A DNA stretch of 64,000 nucleotides, from positions 19,307,329 through 19,371,328 of the forward strand of contig NC_053418.1 in the NCBI RefSeq assembly GCF_016859285.1, written 5' to 3'. A program made the position numbers and the translations under genes. The notes below the pieces were generated by a model. The model had not been told where the DNA came from, did no database searches, and worked only from the letters and a program-made list of their open reading frames with translations. Shown here piece by piece: positions 1 to 11,600 of this stretch. How positions within the stretch are numbered: the stretch's first letter is position 1; each line of letters begins with the position of its first letter. This DNA comes from Xiphias gladius. Lineage: Eukaryota > Chordata > Actinopteri > Istiophoriformes > Xiphiidae.

Positions 1-99
1 GATACAGCTGTTTTGTTCACCTTTATGCCTTTTCTTTATCATTTTGGTGTCATGTTATGTAATACTGAACACACACAGACACACGCACAGACACGCACG

Positions 100-147
<48 letters not shown>

Positions 148-1755
148 TGTGTACTGATACAATGATACGACCATACCGAATTGAACACAAAGCACCTTTA
201 CATAGTCATTTTGTGTACTCGTGTTCACTGAACCCTCACCTTTGTCCTGTTCTGAGCAGCGGTTCCATTTAGCAGAAAACTGTTGTTATCCAATGTAAGC
301 ATATGCATGTTTGAGTACTTCCAAATCATGCTTCACTTCCTCTTGGGTATATTGAATTTATTACTTTATTTTCTAAGGTAAGAATCTTTCAAAGTCCAAA
401 GTTCAAGGTCCCAGGGAAATCTGATATGTAAACACATTTTCTGCCTAACTTGACTGGAAGTGTTTGGTCACAGTAGTTCAAAGCTCTCTCACAATCCTTG
501 AATGACCTGCTGATCATTTCCAGTGTCTGTAATACTCAACTTGTTGAAGCAAAGCATTATTACTATACATAACATGTATAGACCCTGCACATCCGCACAG
601 GTGATTTCAGTCATTTTGGCCGATGGACTTTTTTCACGGTAGGCATTTTGAATGGTCATAACAGGAAAAGCATGGGTGAAACAAATTTTGTTAACACCGT
701 CCCTGTTAATTGAAACACTAATGACGACAAAGAGTAACCCAGTGTTTGGGGAGCATAAACTCAGTGCTTCTCAGTGCTCCTGTACAATTCTCTTTCAGCT
801 CCGCCTTCAACCCCAGCAGAAGTCTAATCAGCCAGAATGATTGAAAACACCCGTCTATGAATGCAGGGCCTTTTAATAAATGTGTATTTAGCTAAATTAC
901 AACAAACTAACTGACAATTCACAAACGTAGTTCCAGGTAAAATTCCTATGAGTACTAGTCAGTTTCTGTGTCTGCTGTGTGCAGTGTATCTGATGGTTAC
1001 TTGGAGGCAGGGTACATACACAGTGTGTAGAGATAGAAAGGAAGAGAGCTGAGCTGATTTTTAATCATAAACCTTGCCCTGATGTATGGGATTATTGTGT
1101 TCTGGTGACTGTGCAGCCATTAGGTCTTTTTATTCTTCCCTCCAGCAAATTTCTGTTTGCTTTTGCTCTTTGTCTACAGTATGTCACGCATTCTGAAGTA
1201 GTGAGCAGCTGGGTTAGATAAGTATATTTGTGGAAGGACTACATGTAAATATATGAATGTCCTGTTTTTCCCCCTCTGACGTAGACATGCAAGACAAGTG
1301 TCATGTAAGGACGCACAGCAAAACAATTTTTATTGGTCTACTTTTAGCTAAAGATTGCTATGCATACTTGTACAAGGAAAGAACAGAAAAAATTAATTAT
1401 AGACTGAGAGCTGTGGCTGAAAGTGCTGGGAGAATAGTTCGAGTGCTAACTTTTTATGTGCATGAGCTCGCATCTGTGCGTGCGCTTGTAGGTACGTGTA
1501 TGTGCCTAGCTATGTGTAACGTACCCAGAGTATGTATGGTATGTGCATCTGTGTGTACGTTCATACAAGTTGACTGGGATTGGGGCTTGTGAGTGACAGC
1601 AGGATTTGACTCTGACATATGAAGGACAAACCTGACGCAAACGCAGGTGACATCATGAAGATCGTTGATTAAGTGCGAGTTTAACAATTGGACGAATACT
1701 GCTAATTCAATATGGAGTGATGGTGTGAGCTCAGTCATCCTTATTTTTCATGCAG
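1..1755 (+). other. gda: gda intron / upstream part
   Basis: No exon matching the N-terminal half of guanine deaminase was found here, so this should be intron preceding the exon at 1756. It ends in a normal acceptor (pyrimidines then TGCAG at 1751-1755). It contains the (CA)n tract at 69-145; short ORFs are without family resemblance. Confidence 0.6.
69..145. repeat. (CA)n microsatellite
   Basis: Imperfect then perfect CA dinucleotide tract with some GACA and CGCA variants at its left end. Confidence 0.95.
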
Positions 1756-3542
1756 ATGACTTTGGACAGCGTGCCTTGGTGGGTAAGGTGTGTATGGACA
1801 GGAACAATGCCGTGGAAGATTACAAAGAAAACCTTCAGGAGTCTCAAGAGGAAACCTGTCGGTGGGTATCAACTGTTCCACATATTATATAGCAGATGTA
1901 GTGAGCTGGAAGACCTTTATGCATGTGGTGGCTCAAGCTATACAGTACCAAGAGTATCTTAAGCAGCGTCAAACAGGATATAAGGCTTATGTGTGCCCTT
2001 TCAAAACTTTATGTAACATTAGTAACATTAGTTAGAAAAGTTCATTGACCATTTTATTGTACTTGAATGAGAACAAGCATATTATTGATGACATTTTCAG
2101 AGAAGAAAAATTCCCTGGGGCAAGAAGTTTAGTCACAATGAATTTACTCAGTGTGTTTTAGAGAAGAGGCAGTTTTCAGTCTTAGGACGCAAAATTGGTA
2201 AAACAAAAAAAATGTTTTAGATAGCTACATATAGCAACAGATGTGTCACTGATGTTAAGCTGCAATGTAAACACCATGATGTAGGTAAGATACAATCGTT
2301 AGGGAATTGGTTAAGTCTTTCTGAGTGAGGGAACCTTGTCAGCATAACTCTTGTGGCTCCAGAGAGGTTCTTGTATTAGCATATCCTCACACACAGGTGC
2401 ACATCCCAGAGAATGCGTGCCTGATTATGAAGTAATATTTGCCTCATAAACCTTTTTTTTTTTTTTTTGGATAAAACTATGAAGGTGCTCCAAATGACTT
2501 ATAATCATTGTTTTGTTCCCTCAAGGTTCATTGCAGAGCTCTTAAACAAAAAGGTAAGATTCAAAATTATAACAAACAGAACAATAAAAAAACCATAGGT
2601 CTGCGTAGTTTTTTTTCAAGAATCTTTTTTAATATGCTGTTACTCCACTGTCTCCTCTCTTTTTGTTTGTATGCTTGTTTGTTTTTGGTTTTTGGGCAGT
2701 ACCCCCTAGTGAAGCCAGTGGTGACTCCCCGCTTCGCTCTATCCTGCTCCGGAGCCATGCTAGGACAGCTGGGAGCACTCGCTAAGAATAACCGCCTGCA
2801 CATTCAGGTGATCTCACTGTGGCAATCAAACCAGTGTATGTCCACAGGGGACTGCTGCCATAGACACCGTTTAGTATTATACCTGTGGGGTTTTGGAACG
2901 ATGAAATAAATACACGTGCAATTTTCAGAGGAAAAATGCTGACAGGGAAGAATGGAAAGGAGTAAGAATTGCAAAATAGCATTTGGCATTAATTATTCCG
3001 TCAGTGCATTCCCACTCCTCAGGCTCTAATTAAATGCCAAACCCCAGATTGTCCTAAAGTAACAGTTTAATGTCCGACATATGCGTGTTTATTTCCAGAG
3101 TCATATCAGCGAAAACGAGGAGGAGGTGAAGCTTGTGAAGGAGCTCTTTCCTGAATCCGAGTCTTACACGGACGTCTATCACAAATACAACCTGCTCACT
3201 GACAAGGTGACTCCACAATCACATCCCTGCTTGCACACACTCCGTTAGACATGTCTGTAAAAACAATAGGAATGCTCATATAAATGCTATACCTGGTTGC
3301 TTTTATTTGTAATTGGGATGATTCACAGACAGTGATGGCCCATGGATGCCACCTCAGTGATAAAGAGCTGGATCTGTTCAGAGAGACGGGAGCCTCTTTG
3401 TCTCACTGCCCCAATTCCAACATTTCGTAAGTCTCTCCTCAGATAGTAGTACTTGAATTAATCAGAAAAGAGAACACTATAAATATTCCGGAACCTGTCA
3501 CCTGACAGGAAAATAACACGAGGTAATTTTGTTTCATTGCAT

Positions 3543-3586
<44 letters not shown>

Positions 3587-5012
3587 TACCCAGGTTGTGC
3601 AGTGGAATGTTAAACGTCCGCAACGTCCTGAAACATAAAGTGAAGTTGGGGCTGGGAACAGGTGTGAGCAGAGCAACCGTGTGCACATGTTCAAATGCCA
3701 AAACCGGTTTGACAAAATTTGTTACATAAGGAAGTAGTCCCCTATACATACAAGCATGCATGGGAGCAGGGAGGGCAGTGAGCAGGGCCTGATGCAGCAG
3801 TGAGATTGGTTGGCATATTTACATCACATCATCTGGTTTTTTAGCAGTCTTTTATTTTAGTGTTTAAGTGAGTGGAGTCAGCTGATAGGTAAGGCACATT
3901 GGTCACCCGACCACCATCTGATCACTTTATGTTGCTGGTTTCAATATCCACTGAAAATAAAACAAAACATCTGACTTAATGCTGTAGGTATTCCAGGCCT
4001 AATGGCAGAAGAGAAAGTCTGGAAATCTGAGTTTGTGAATGCTCGTGTTTGTGTCCGTGTGCATGCCTGTATTCATCTGATCCATCTGGTCTGTGTTTGT
4101 GGTGCTGCATCAGACGTGGCGGGGGGCTATTCGGCCTCTATGCTTGATGCTGTGAGGAGAGCTTTGGACACGTCCAAAGTCCTGACCATTCAGGACCCAG
4201 ACTATGACACGCTCACCTTTGAGGAGGTGTTCAGGCTGGCCACACTGGGCGGCAGCCAAGGTAAGACACAAGCCCTGCTTTCACTCAGAAACAGAGCTAG
4301 CACTGTGTAGAAGTTACAATGACACATCAAGTGTTCAGTCTCGTTATTTATATTCTCCACCAGCGGGCAGTTTTCTTGCTTTATATTCTTTGCCTATTCT
4401 AAGTCATTCTATATTAGAGCACTGCAGCGTACGAGCCTGATTCAAAACACCAGTAGCTGTGGTAACAAGATAATTTTCAAGATAACTGTTGGTAATTTTA
4501 AAACGAAGGGCAGAGAATACAACAGTTCCTTTGACGATGTGTTTCGTCTGTAGCCTTGTCACTGGATGAAAAAACAGGGAACTTTGAAGTTGGCAAAGAC
4601 TTTGATGCCCTGAGGGTGAATGTAGCTGCTCCTGGTGCACCCATTGACCTGATCGAGAATGAGGCACCAAAGGTTGGTTGTTGAGCATCGTCTTGTTCTA
4701 CTGGTTGGCAGAAACAAACACATGTATACATATCTTAATAAGATAAGAAGTTTAAAAACAAAAAAAAAAAACTAATCTCAGTGTTATACTAATTTACCAT
4801 CATTTTAATTTCAGATTCTTTTGGAAAAGTTCTTGAATTTGGGTGAGTGTCCATTTCAGTTGACTTGTCCAAACTTTTCAGACTCTCATGCACCACTTAC
4901 TAATGCCTGTATGTTTGTCTCTGTTTTTCCTGTTACAGGTGATGATCGTAACATTGTGGAGGTGTTTGTGGCCGGGAAAAAGGTGGTGCCATTCACAGGG
5001 CCAGCAGAGTAA
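1756..5012 (+). CDS. gda: Guanine deaminase, 3' ten exons (partial)
   Basis: Guanine deaminase hydrolyses guanine to xanthine and ammonia in cytosolic purine breakdown; it is a zinc amidohydrolase. Exons read from frame and splice sites: 1756-1861, 2526-2553, 2700-2807, 3099-3206, 3329-3426, 3594-3661, 4114-4260, 4554-4672, 4815-4842, 4939-5012, giving 294 in-frame residues to a TAA stop. Human GDA is about 454 aa, so roughly 160 N-terminal residues, including the first metal-binding HxH motif, lie left of the window. Visible family motifs: DFGQRALVGKVCMD, VKPVVTPRF, SHISE (metal His and catalytic Glu), TVMAHG, HCPNSN, GLGTDVAGGYS (metal Asp, split between exons) and EVFRLATLGGSQ. All joins keep frame. 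Two exons are only 28 nt long. The ortholog call is very sure; the missing 5' end is a window-edge effect, not a deletion. Confidence 0.95.
3548..3582. repeat. (TC)n microsatellite next to a gda acceptor
   Basis: Pure TC repeat of about 17 units ending 11 bases before the CCCAG acceptor of the gda exon at 3594. It extends the polypyrimidine tract of that acceptor, so length variation could affect splicing strength. Confidence 0.9.
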
Positions 5013-5960
5013 ACCCTTTGGTCCTCAACACACCTCAACCTATCTCACAGCCTAACATACATGTATATCCCAGAGATACAATATATGCAGCAAAAGAAAT
5101 GATCAGCTTGTAGATAAATTAGCAGGAAATTAAGTATCACGTTAAAGATATTAATGTTAAATCCAGAGGTTCAGTGGGGGTCACACAAAATTGTGGTCAG
5201 CTGCGTTTGAATTCAGCCTGCTCCATAAGACTTAAAGGTAATTATTGGGCTTTTAAACAAGGACTAAGGATATTATTAAGTGCTGGGAATATTGTACTTT
5301 TTCTATTAGTTATTGCAGATAGTTAGCTCTTTGCTTGTCATTTTTGCTTACTGAAATATATCCATGCTCTAGCACTTGCTGATTAATAAGTGAATGATCC
5401 TATTGTAATGCTTGTGTAGCTAGAAAATGCTTTATACCCGGAAGACCAGGACTGCTTTGAGTTATAATCATAATTCATTCCGTTTTTCACTGTACACTCC
5501 ATACAAACGCATCCATTCAAGTGTTTAAAATGGCAAAACACGATTATGTTCTTTGATTTTTTTTTTAACCGTACAGTCTGCTTCATATTGTGGCGCTCAG
5601 TGTGGTGAAACTGTGGACTCAGTACAAAAGTTAAAAAGTTACTATTCCAGCTGCAGGTCTGTTCTGTCAATGAGCTGAAACAGGAATCTAGCCGTACTAA
5701 CATGGGTCTGATTGACCTTGAAATTCACATACAGATTTGACTCAGTAAAAAGTGAAATGAACCTGGTGCCTAATTATCAAATAAGTTCTCTAGTTTTGTT
5801 ATACTAATCTTAGATTTACTCATCAATTACAATTCAAATGCTTTTACTACTCAGATGTTTGATTTTAAGGACAACCCAAATTAAATATACATATGAATTT
5901 ATATTACTGTTGTCAAACTGTCATAGAATTGATTGGAAATAAAGAGAAATTAAATGGATT
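5013..5960 (+). other. gda: gda 3'UTR
   Basis: Non-coding AT-rich stretch after the gda stop. A canonical AATAAA at about 5938-5943 is the most likely polyadenylation signal, giving a 3'UTR of about 0.95 kb. The exact end is inferred. Confidence 0.5.
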
Positions 5961-7900
5961 GATATCTGAATATGTATTTGTCTTGATAAACACGGATGTA
6001 TTTAAGACAAAATTGCTTCTTTTTTTTTAACTTACTATAGCTAATTTTTATCACAAAATATCACTTTCTAACACCAAATGTTATATGCTAAAGATACTAA
6101 AGAATCACCAAGTCTTTTTTGATTTTTTTTTTTATGCCGTTTTCCTCTGATCCGCAGCTAGTTACTCAGCAGTTACTGATCAACAATCATTACCTAGAAT
6201 GTAGGTAAATGTACGTGAAAGATGAACAAAATGCCCACTGGCCCTTCCCGCCCACTAACTACAGCTTCCTTAACGACGATCTTTGCCATCTGGACCAGAC
6301 AGCTCAGAGGGTGAGACGGCAAAAGAGAGACATGTAGATGTCTATTGTCATGTCCTACTGACAGCAAGGCTTCTGCTCCCCTTTAAATAAACCATCACCA
6401 TTATGTGCACTGAGGCGAAGAGATCATGCCAACAGTCACAGCCACTACAGCCAGAACCCCCAATCTTCCGTGTTCCTCTCACTTACCTCTGGTGGTATCA
6501 AGTCATGCAGATAGCTTGGTGGTACCACCTACAGTATCATATGGGAATTGATGAAGACAGTGTGATAATCATTTGGTCAATTGCTCTCAAATATTTTGGA
6601 AATGTGCATAATCTACAATCCTATGACCTACATCTACCATCTTCAACCAACCTCATTGGTTAGAAGTAATAACATATGAAGTCAAGCAGGTCAGAGACGA
6701 ATGGTAGTTTCAGTGAAAATAGTCTATCGGCCAAACTTACAGCTCATGACAAATGGTACATTAAAAAAATATATATATAACCCACCCACTTTCATCTGTC
6801 TCTGCTTTGAAAAATGAAATAAACACAATTTTATTTTAGTTTTTGTTTGTGTTTGGTTTTGTCACATGTATTTTTAAAAAAAAAACAAAAAAAGAAAACA
6901 ATGTTATCATCATTTTGTATGTCTTGTATGATTTTTCCCCTCTGTGTCACTGTAAATGTTGCAGAAATGTATGTCATACTGCATATGTGAAGTTTTGGTG
7001 TTTTTGCAGGACCAGCTTTCTCATGTCATCTCTAGGCCTATAAGGAGTGGTAATGGCTTTAAGCCACTTTTCTCTGTATTCTCAGAGGAAGATATTCACA
7101 ATTTGCATTTTCTGTGTTATATTTTACAGGTATTTATGAGTTTTAAAAAACAAAACATTTTTGTGTTTGCTGTTGCGTTAGCTTAGAGGACTTGATAGTA
7201 ACACACACAACCATTTCTCTGACAATGGGAAAGTAACCCTTAACATCATAGAGTGTTTATACAGACAGCCATATATAATAGCTATACGTATAAATATATT
7301 TATACAGTGTGTACATATACCGTCTCTACTTATCATACAGTAAGACTAAATATGTATGAAATTAAGTGTTACCCCTGGTAACCAAGTTTGTTATCTTTTG
7401 ATTTTGATTAAAGCATTAAACCAAAGCTATCAGCATGTCGTTATACCGCCTGAGGTGAGTGAAAAAGTATGTTGCTGGCTTTTAATCTAAGCACCCTTTA
7501 CGTTTTAGGCAATCAGGGAAGATTTTTATGTTTTCAGTTTTGAATGTTATCTTTTTATTTACACACATAACATTAATGTCTCCAAGATGCCATAGAAAAA
7601 GAAAAAAAAAAAACATTTAGCCTGAAAAGTGCTTTCAGGTCGTTAGACAGGCTGTTCAATGACGTGAAATGTTTTGGAAAACGCCTATTGGCCCTGCGCA
7701 AGGCTCCGTTTTAGCCGCTCCATGGCCTTCGCCCTATATTTTGTCTTTCAGGAAGACATTACCTCTCAGGCCGTGCGCTGCAGCATCGCCAGTCACACCG
7801 TCGGTATGCGGTTGATTTAGGATCCGGCCCACGCGTTGGAGTTCGGGACGATCCACTGATTTATTCGCCGCAGCCTGCAAAGCCTGAGAGGGAGCGGATC
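5961..7900. other. Intergenic, gda to LRR gene
   Basis: AT-rich and without convincing coding potential. Short ORFs (for example 6403-6663 and 6956-7186) show no family resemblance. The right end, from about 7680, becomes richer in CpG and is the likely promoter side of the next gene. Confidence 0.6.
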
Positions 7901-7902
7901 CT

Positions 7903-7971
7903 ATGCGACCACCCTCAGGGTCCAGTTACCCGCTGCACGACTCGCAGGAAGTGGTGTTGAGACACAAGTAG
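7903..7971 (+). other. Possible 5'UTR exon with a 22-codon upstream ORF
   Basis: ATG at 7903 opens a 22-codon ORF closed by TAG at 7969-7971, and a donor-like GTTAGT follows at once (7972). This lies in a CpG-rich stretch about 0.5 kb before the LRR gene and could be its non-coding first exon with an upstream ORF. No acceptor partner was proven, so this is a weak call. Confidence 0.25.
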
Positions 7972-8462
7972 GTTAGTGCCAAGGTTGGCCACGTTTGCTT
8001 TTACTGTACAAAACACTGGCATTAATAGTAATCAGCTGTGTACAGTATATATCAGTAAGGGAAACTACACGTTATAGTGTCCAGCAGTAAATAATAATAA
8101 TGAAATAGTAAATACTAATTATTTGTATTTGAACATTGATCTACAGTATATGAAAAACAGAGAGACAGGGATCTTCCGAACTTCCTTCTTCATACACAAG
8201 TGGGTTTTTTTTTTTTTTGCCCTTTTCTCTTCCTTTTCCATTTTTGATGGAAATGACGAGGACTTCCTCTCTGTCCTGTTGATCGTCTCATCGCCGCCCA
8301 GCGGCATCAGCATCTGCCTCCGCACTTCACCGATCCAGCGTCCACCCCGGCGCTGCGGCCACAGACGCCGCTGCCAATGCAATGCCTCTGTTTCGGGCCT
8401 CACCTGAACTTGTCGGGGCGAAGGCTCGGGCCGGGCGGAGGCGGGTGAGGAAAGTGGAGGGG

Positions 8463-11400
8463 ATGGGGAGCTGCGGCGAGACAGATGACGGCGGCTCTGT
8501 CCCTCCGTTGGCACGGATGTGCCTGCTTAGCCTCGCTGACAACATGAAGGACGTGTGGGTGAAGGACTACGCTGTCCACTACCTGGATCAGTATTCATTC
8601 AGGCACATTATGGGGCCTTTCAACTTACTGCGTGAGTCTGTGAGGGCGTATTTAACAGGCAGCCGTAGAATACATACAGAAACGTCCCCTGCCTGCTCCC
8701 GCTTTGGCACTCCGGTTCGGGACGGCAGCACACCGGTGTGAATGTGAATAGTTTAAGTGACTGCACCATAAGTCAGTAATCACATCTTTGTCCATTAGCC
8801 ACGTGAACTTTAGCAACTGCTGTATACTGATTCACCATATCAGCAAAATGACCGAGACGCAGTATAAATTAACATTAGAGTCTGTCTATAAAGGGAATTG
8901 AAAATTTTTTACTACCATGCAGATTGAGCCATGGTTGAGTATTAGACTCAACCAGTTCCCTTTTACAACTTCTCTCTGTCCACATATGAAATGATTTAGA
9001 GAGTGATTCATCACTTCTAGTCCTGCTACAATCCTTTCTATCTTTTACTCTCCCTGTAGCAGGTGAGCTGGTCGAGGAGCTCACGAGGCTGCTGTGTACC
9101 AGAAAGCAGTTGTCCCGGGCAGCTCTCCACCTCCTTCTGGTCCCCCAACTCCGTGGCCTGTCTCTGCAACGGTGTCCTGGTCTGGTCACCTCCGCCCTCT
9201 GTGCCCACATTACTGCACGTTGCCAGGTCGGATTGAAACCACTGTTTCCAACCAATTGTTTTTCTTCTGATGTGTTTGTGTCTGGTGCGTCTTTATATTT
9301 CTTCTTTTCTGTCTCAGGGTCTGTGGAGTCTGGATCTATCTGGAGCGCAGCAGCTGCCTTCAAAAGTCCTGTCTGAAACTCTCTGCTGTCTACCTGCCCT
9401 CCGCTCGCTCTCCCTGGCTGGGATGCCTTGTGACAGATCTGTCATCAGGACGATTGCCCAATGCTGCCGTTTGCTGCGCCATCTAGATGTATCTCACTGT
9501 CATTTCCTTTCCCCTGCTTCACTACTTCCTCTTGGAGGTGGGTCTTTCTGCTCATCATCTGCTATTCCTTCTAGCTCATCTTCTTGCTGCACCGCTACAT
9601 CTCAGTCTCCTCTTTACCCTTTCTCCTCTGACCCCTCCTCCTCCTTTTCTGCACCCCTGTCTCCTCTCCCCCTCATCAGTCTAATGGCTCTGGATACTGG
9701 GTTTGGGGAACAAGATGGAGACCCTGTGGTGGCAGCAGCCTACCTACTCCTCTCCCTGCCTGGCCTGGAAAGAGTGGCCATGGAGGGCCTTGCCCAGGCC
9801 TGCTGTCTCATTGAGCACAAAGCGTTTAGCCAGACAGATGAGTTCACTGACAGAGAAGGAGTTCCGAGGCTGAAGGATGTGTGGAGGGAGAGGAGACACA
9901 GGCAGGGAATGGATAGTTGGACGAGGAAGAAGAGAGGAGGAGCAGCGGCAGTGGATGAGGAACATGAGGATGATGAGGAGAAGGAGAGGATATTGTGGGA
10001 AGGGTATGGTGGTGAGAGGGAGGATGATGGAAGTGGAGATGAAGGGCCAAGTTGCTCTTTGAACCAAGCAGAAGAAAAAAGGAGAGGGAGAGTTTTGTCA
10101 CAGTCAGGTGACGAACAACTGATCTTGCGCCTAAAGGATGTCAAGGGCTTAACTTGTGACTTTCTGGACAGTTTAGGCCATTTATGTCCAGACATCTACT
10201 CCATATCTGTGACCGCTGATGATCATGAAGATACTAGAGGAAGAAGCCAGGGGACTGTGTTAGCTGCAGGCCTCCACACCTGGTCAGGCCAGCTACAGAA
10301 CCTTTCAGTACACTTCCCAGGCGATCTGGTGGATCTCCTTCCTGCCTTGCAAGTTGCAGGCTCCTCCCTGGTCTCTCTCACCCTGGAAGAGGTGAAAACC
10401 AGCCCTCACACCCCTCTACTGGAGGTCATCAAGGCCTGTCCTAGACTCAGAGATCTGCTCATCTCTGCCGAGCCTCCCACCATGCCACAGGAAGAAGAAG
10501 AAGATCACGATCGGCGGGATAATCACGATCGGCCGGATGATCGGGATCTTCCACGGCTGCCTAACCTCCGCTCTCTCACACTCAAGTAAGGTTACTGTTG
10601 AGGTACACTAGATAGTACACTAGAAACTATTTGCCCCTGGTTGGGATTCCACATCAAAAATTGACCTACTGAGTCGGTGGATTTATTCGTGATACGGACT
10701 TCACATGGTGTCATGACTTTGACACAGCTGTGATGTGGCCCTGCAAGGGAACTGCTGATGTTTCTCACAGACCTAATACAAATCTTAGTCACGAGAGTAA
10801 AATGAAAATGGAGGCAATCTGGCATCAAACATCTATGTGCTTTAGTTTTATCTCTCAGGCTGATATGGCATCTATGTCATAGGGAATCGAATTAAGAAAT
10901 TTCAATCGAATTATTTGTAGTAGGCTTCAAATGTTTTATGGGCACAGCCCATTGCATTAAACTCTGGCCTCACTTGAAGAAAGGGGGTATGTCTTAATTC
11001 TTGTAACAGATCAGTGTAATAATTTGATAAATACAGCAGATTAAAACTAGCTTGACTACCTATCAAAGTAATCCTCTTTGTATCCTTTGTTTTTCTTTCA
11101 TATGTCTGCAGTTTCTCCTACATTCACAGCCAAATGAAGCCTGCCATGTCCTGGATGTCCCTGAAGAAGGGGCTCAGGTGTCTACTGACTGGTTCTCCTT
11201 TACTGGAGAAGCTCTCACTGGTCTCCCTGCCGTGCCCTCTGAACTGCGTCTTACGGGACGTACTGCGCATAGGGGACTTGGACCTGTATCTCTCTGCGGA
11301 TTCCACAGACTTAGCTCCAGTGCCACTCGGACGGCTACAGCACATTGATTTGCTGCGGACAGATGTGAAGATGATAACAGTGAAAAATATAATGCAACAG

Positions 11401-11505
11401 AGCAAGAGACTCAAGTTTGTAGATGTGAGTTACTGCTGGCAAATCAGTCAGCTCGATTGGTGGGACTGCATGTCGTCCAGTAAAGTCAAAGTTGTCTGGG
11501 TGTAG
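8463..11505 (+). CDS. LRR protein with N-terminal VHL-box (BC-box + Cul2-box), unnamed
   Basis: Four exons: 8463-8631, 9060-9226, 9318-10585, 11112-11505, about 665 aa, stop TAG. I do not recognise the orthologue. Residues 15-24 (PLARMCLLSL) fit the elongin BC-box pattern [T/S/P]LxxxCxxx[hydrophobic], and residues 56-64 (LPGELVEEL) fit the Cul2-box pattern hPxxhxxxh. Together they form a VHL-box, as in ZYG11, FEM1 or PRAME/LRRC14-type receptors. Leucine-rich repeats follow (GLWSLDLSG, LRSLSLAG, LRHLDVSHC), interrupted by a low-complexity, acidic and basic insert at about residues 305-375. More LRRs run to the C-terminus (LRSLTLN, LEKLSLVSLP, LQHIDLLRT, LKFVDVSYC). Inference: substrate receptor of a CUL2-elongin BC-RBX1 ubiquitin ligase. 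An in-frame ATG at 8382 would add 27 residues; 8463 was preferred because it starts just before the conserved box and has G at -3 and +4. The acceptor at 9060 is a TAGCAG tandem site. Confidence 0.82.
8632..9062 (+). other. LRR-gene intron 1 with TAGCAG tandem acceptor
   Basis: Donor GTGAGT at 8632-8637. The 3' end reads pyrimidines, then TAG (9057-9059) and CAG (9060-9062), a NAGNAG acceptor. Using TAG gives Leu-Pro-Gly-Glu-Leu; using CAG gives Leu-Arg-Glu-Leu. The base after CAG begins GTGAGC, itself a good donor sequence. Confidence 0.75.
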
Positions 11506-11600
11506 TGAAGAGATGGCCAGCTTCCAATACAGGGCAACACTGTTGAAGGTGGATAAACAATGCTTTAAATTATTGAAATAAAAAGATACAATGCACACTT
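11506..11600 (+). other. Short 3'UTR of the LRR gene
   Basis: AATAAA at 11577-11582, only about 75 bases after the stop, gives a very short 3'UTR. Further AT-rich sequence follows and later signals are possible. Confidence 0.55.

Noticed and set aside
3866-3960. tRNA-like A-box and B-box (GGTTTCAATATCC) in a gda intron
   Set aside because: No cloverleaf could be drawn; at best an old, decayed tRNA-derived SINE fragment. Too degenerate to annotate.
4002-4310. 102-codon ORF beginning with a Met before a gda exon
   Set aside because: Its first part is intron read-through; the true exon begins at 4114.
9740-10195. Minus-strand ORFs of 85-151 codons opposite the LRR gene
   Set aside because: They mirror the low-complexity part of exon 3 (Ser/Pro-rich antisense of acidic codons) and have no splice or family support.
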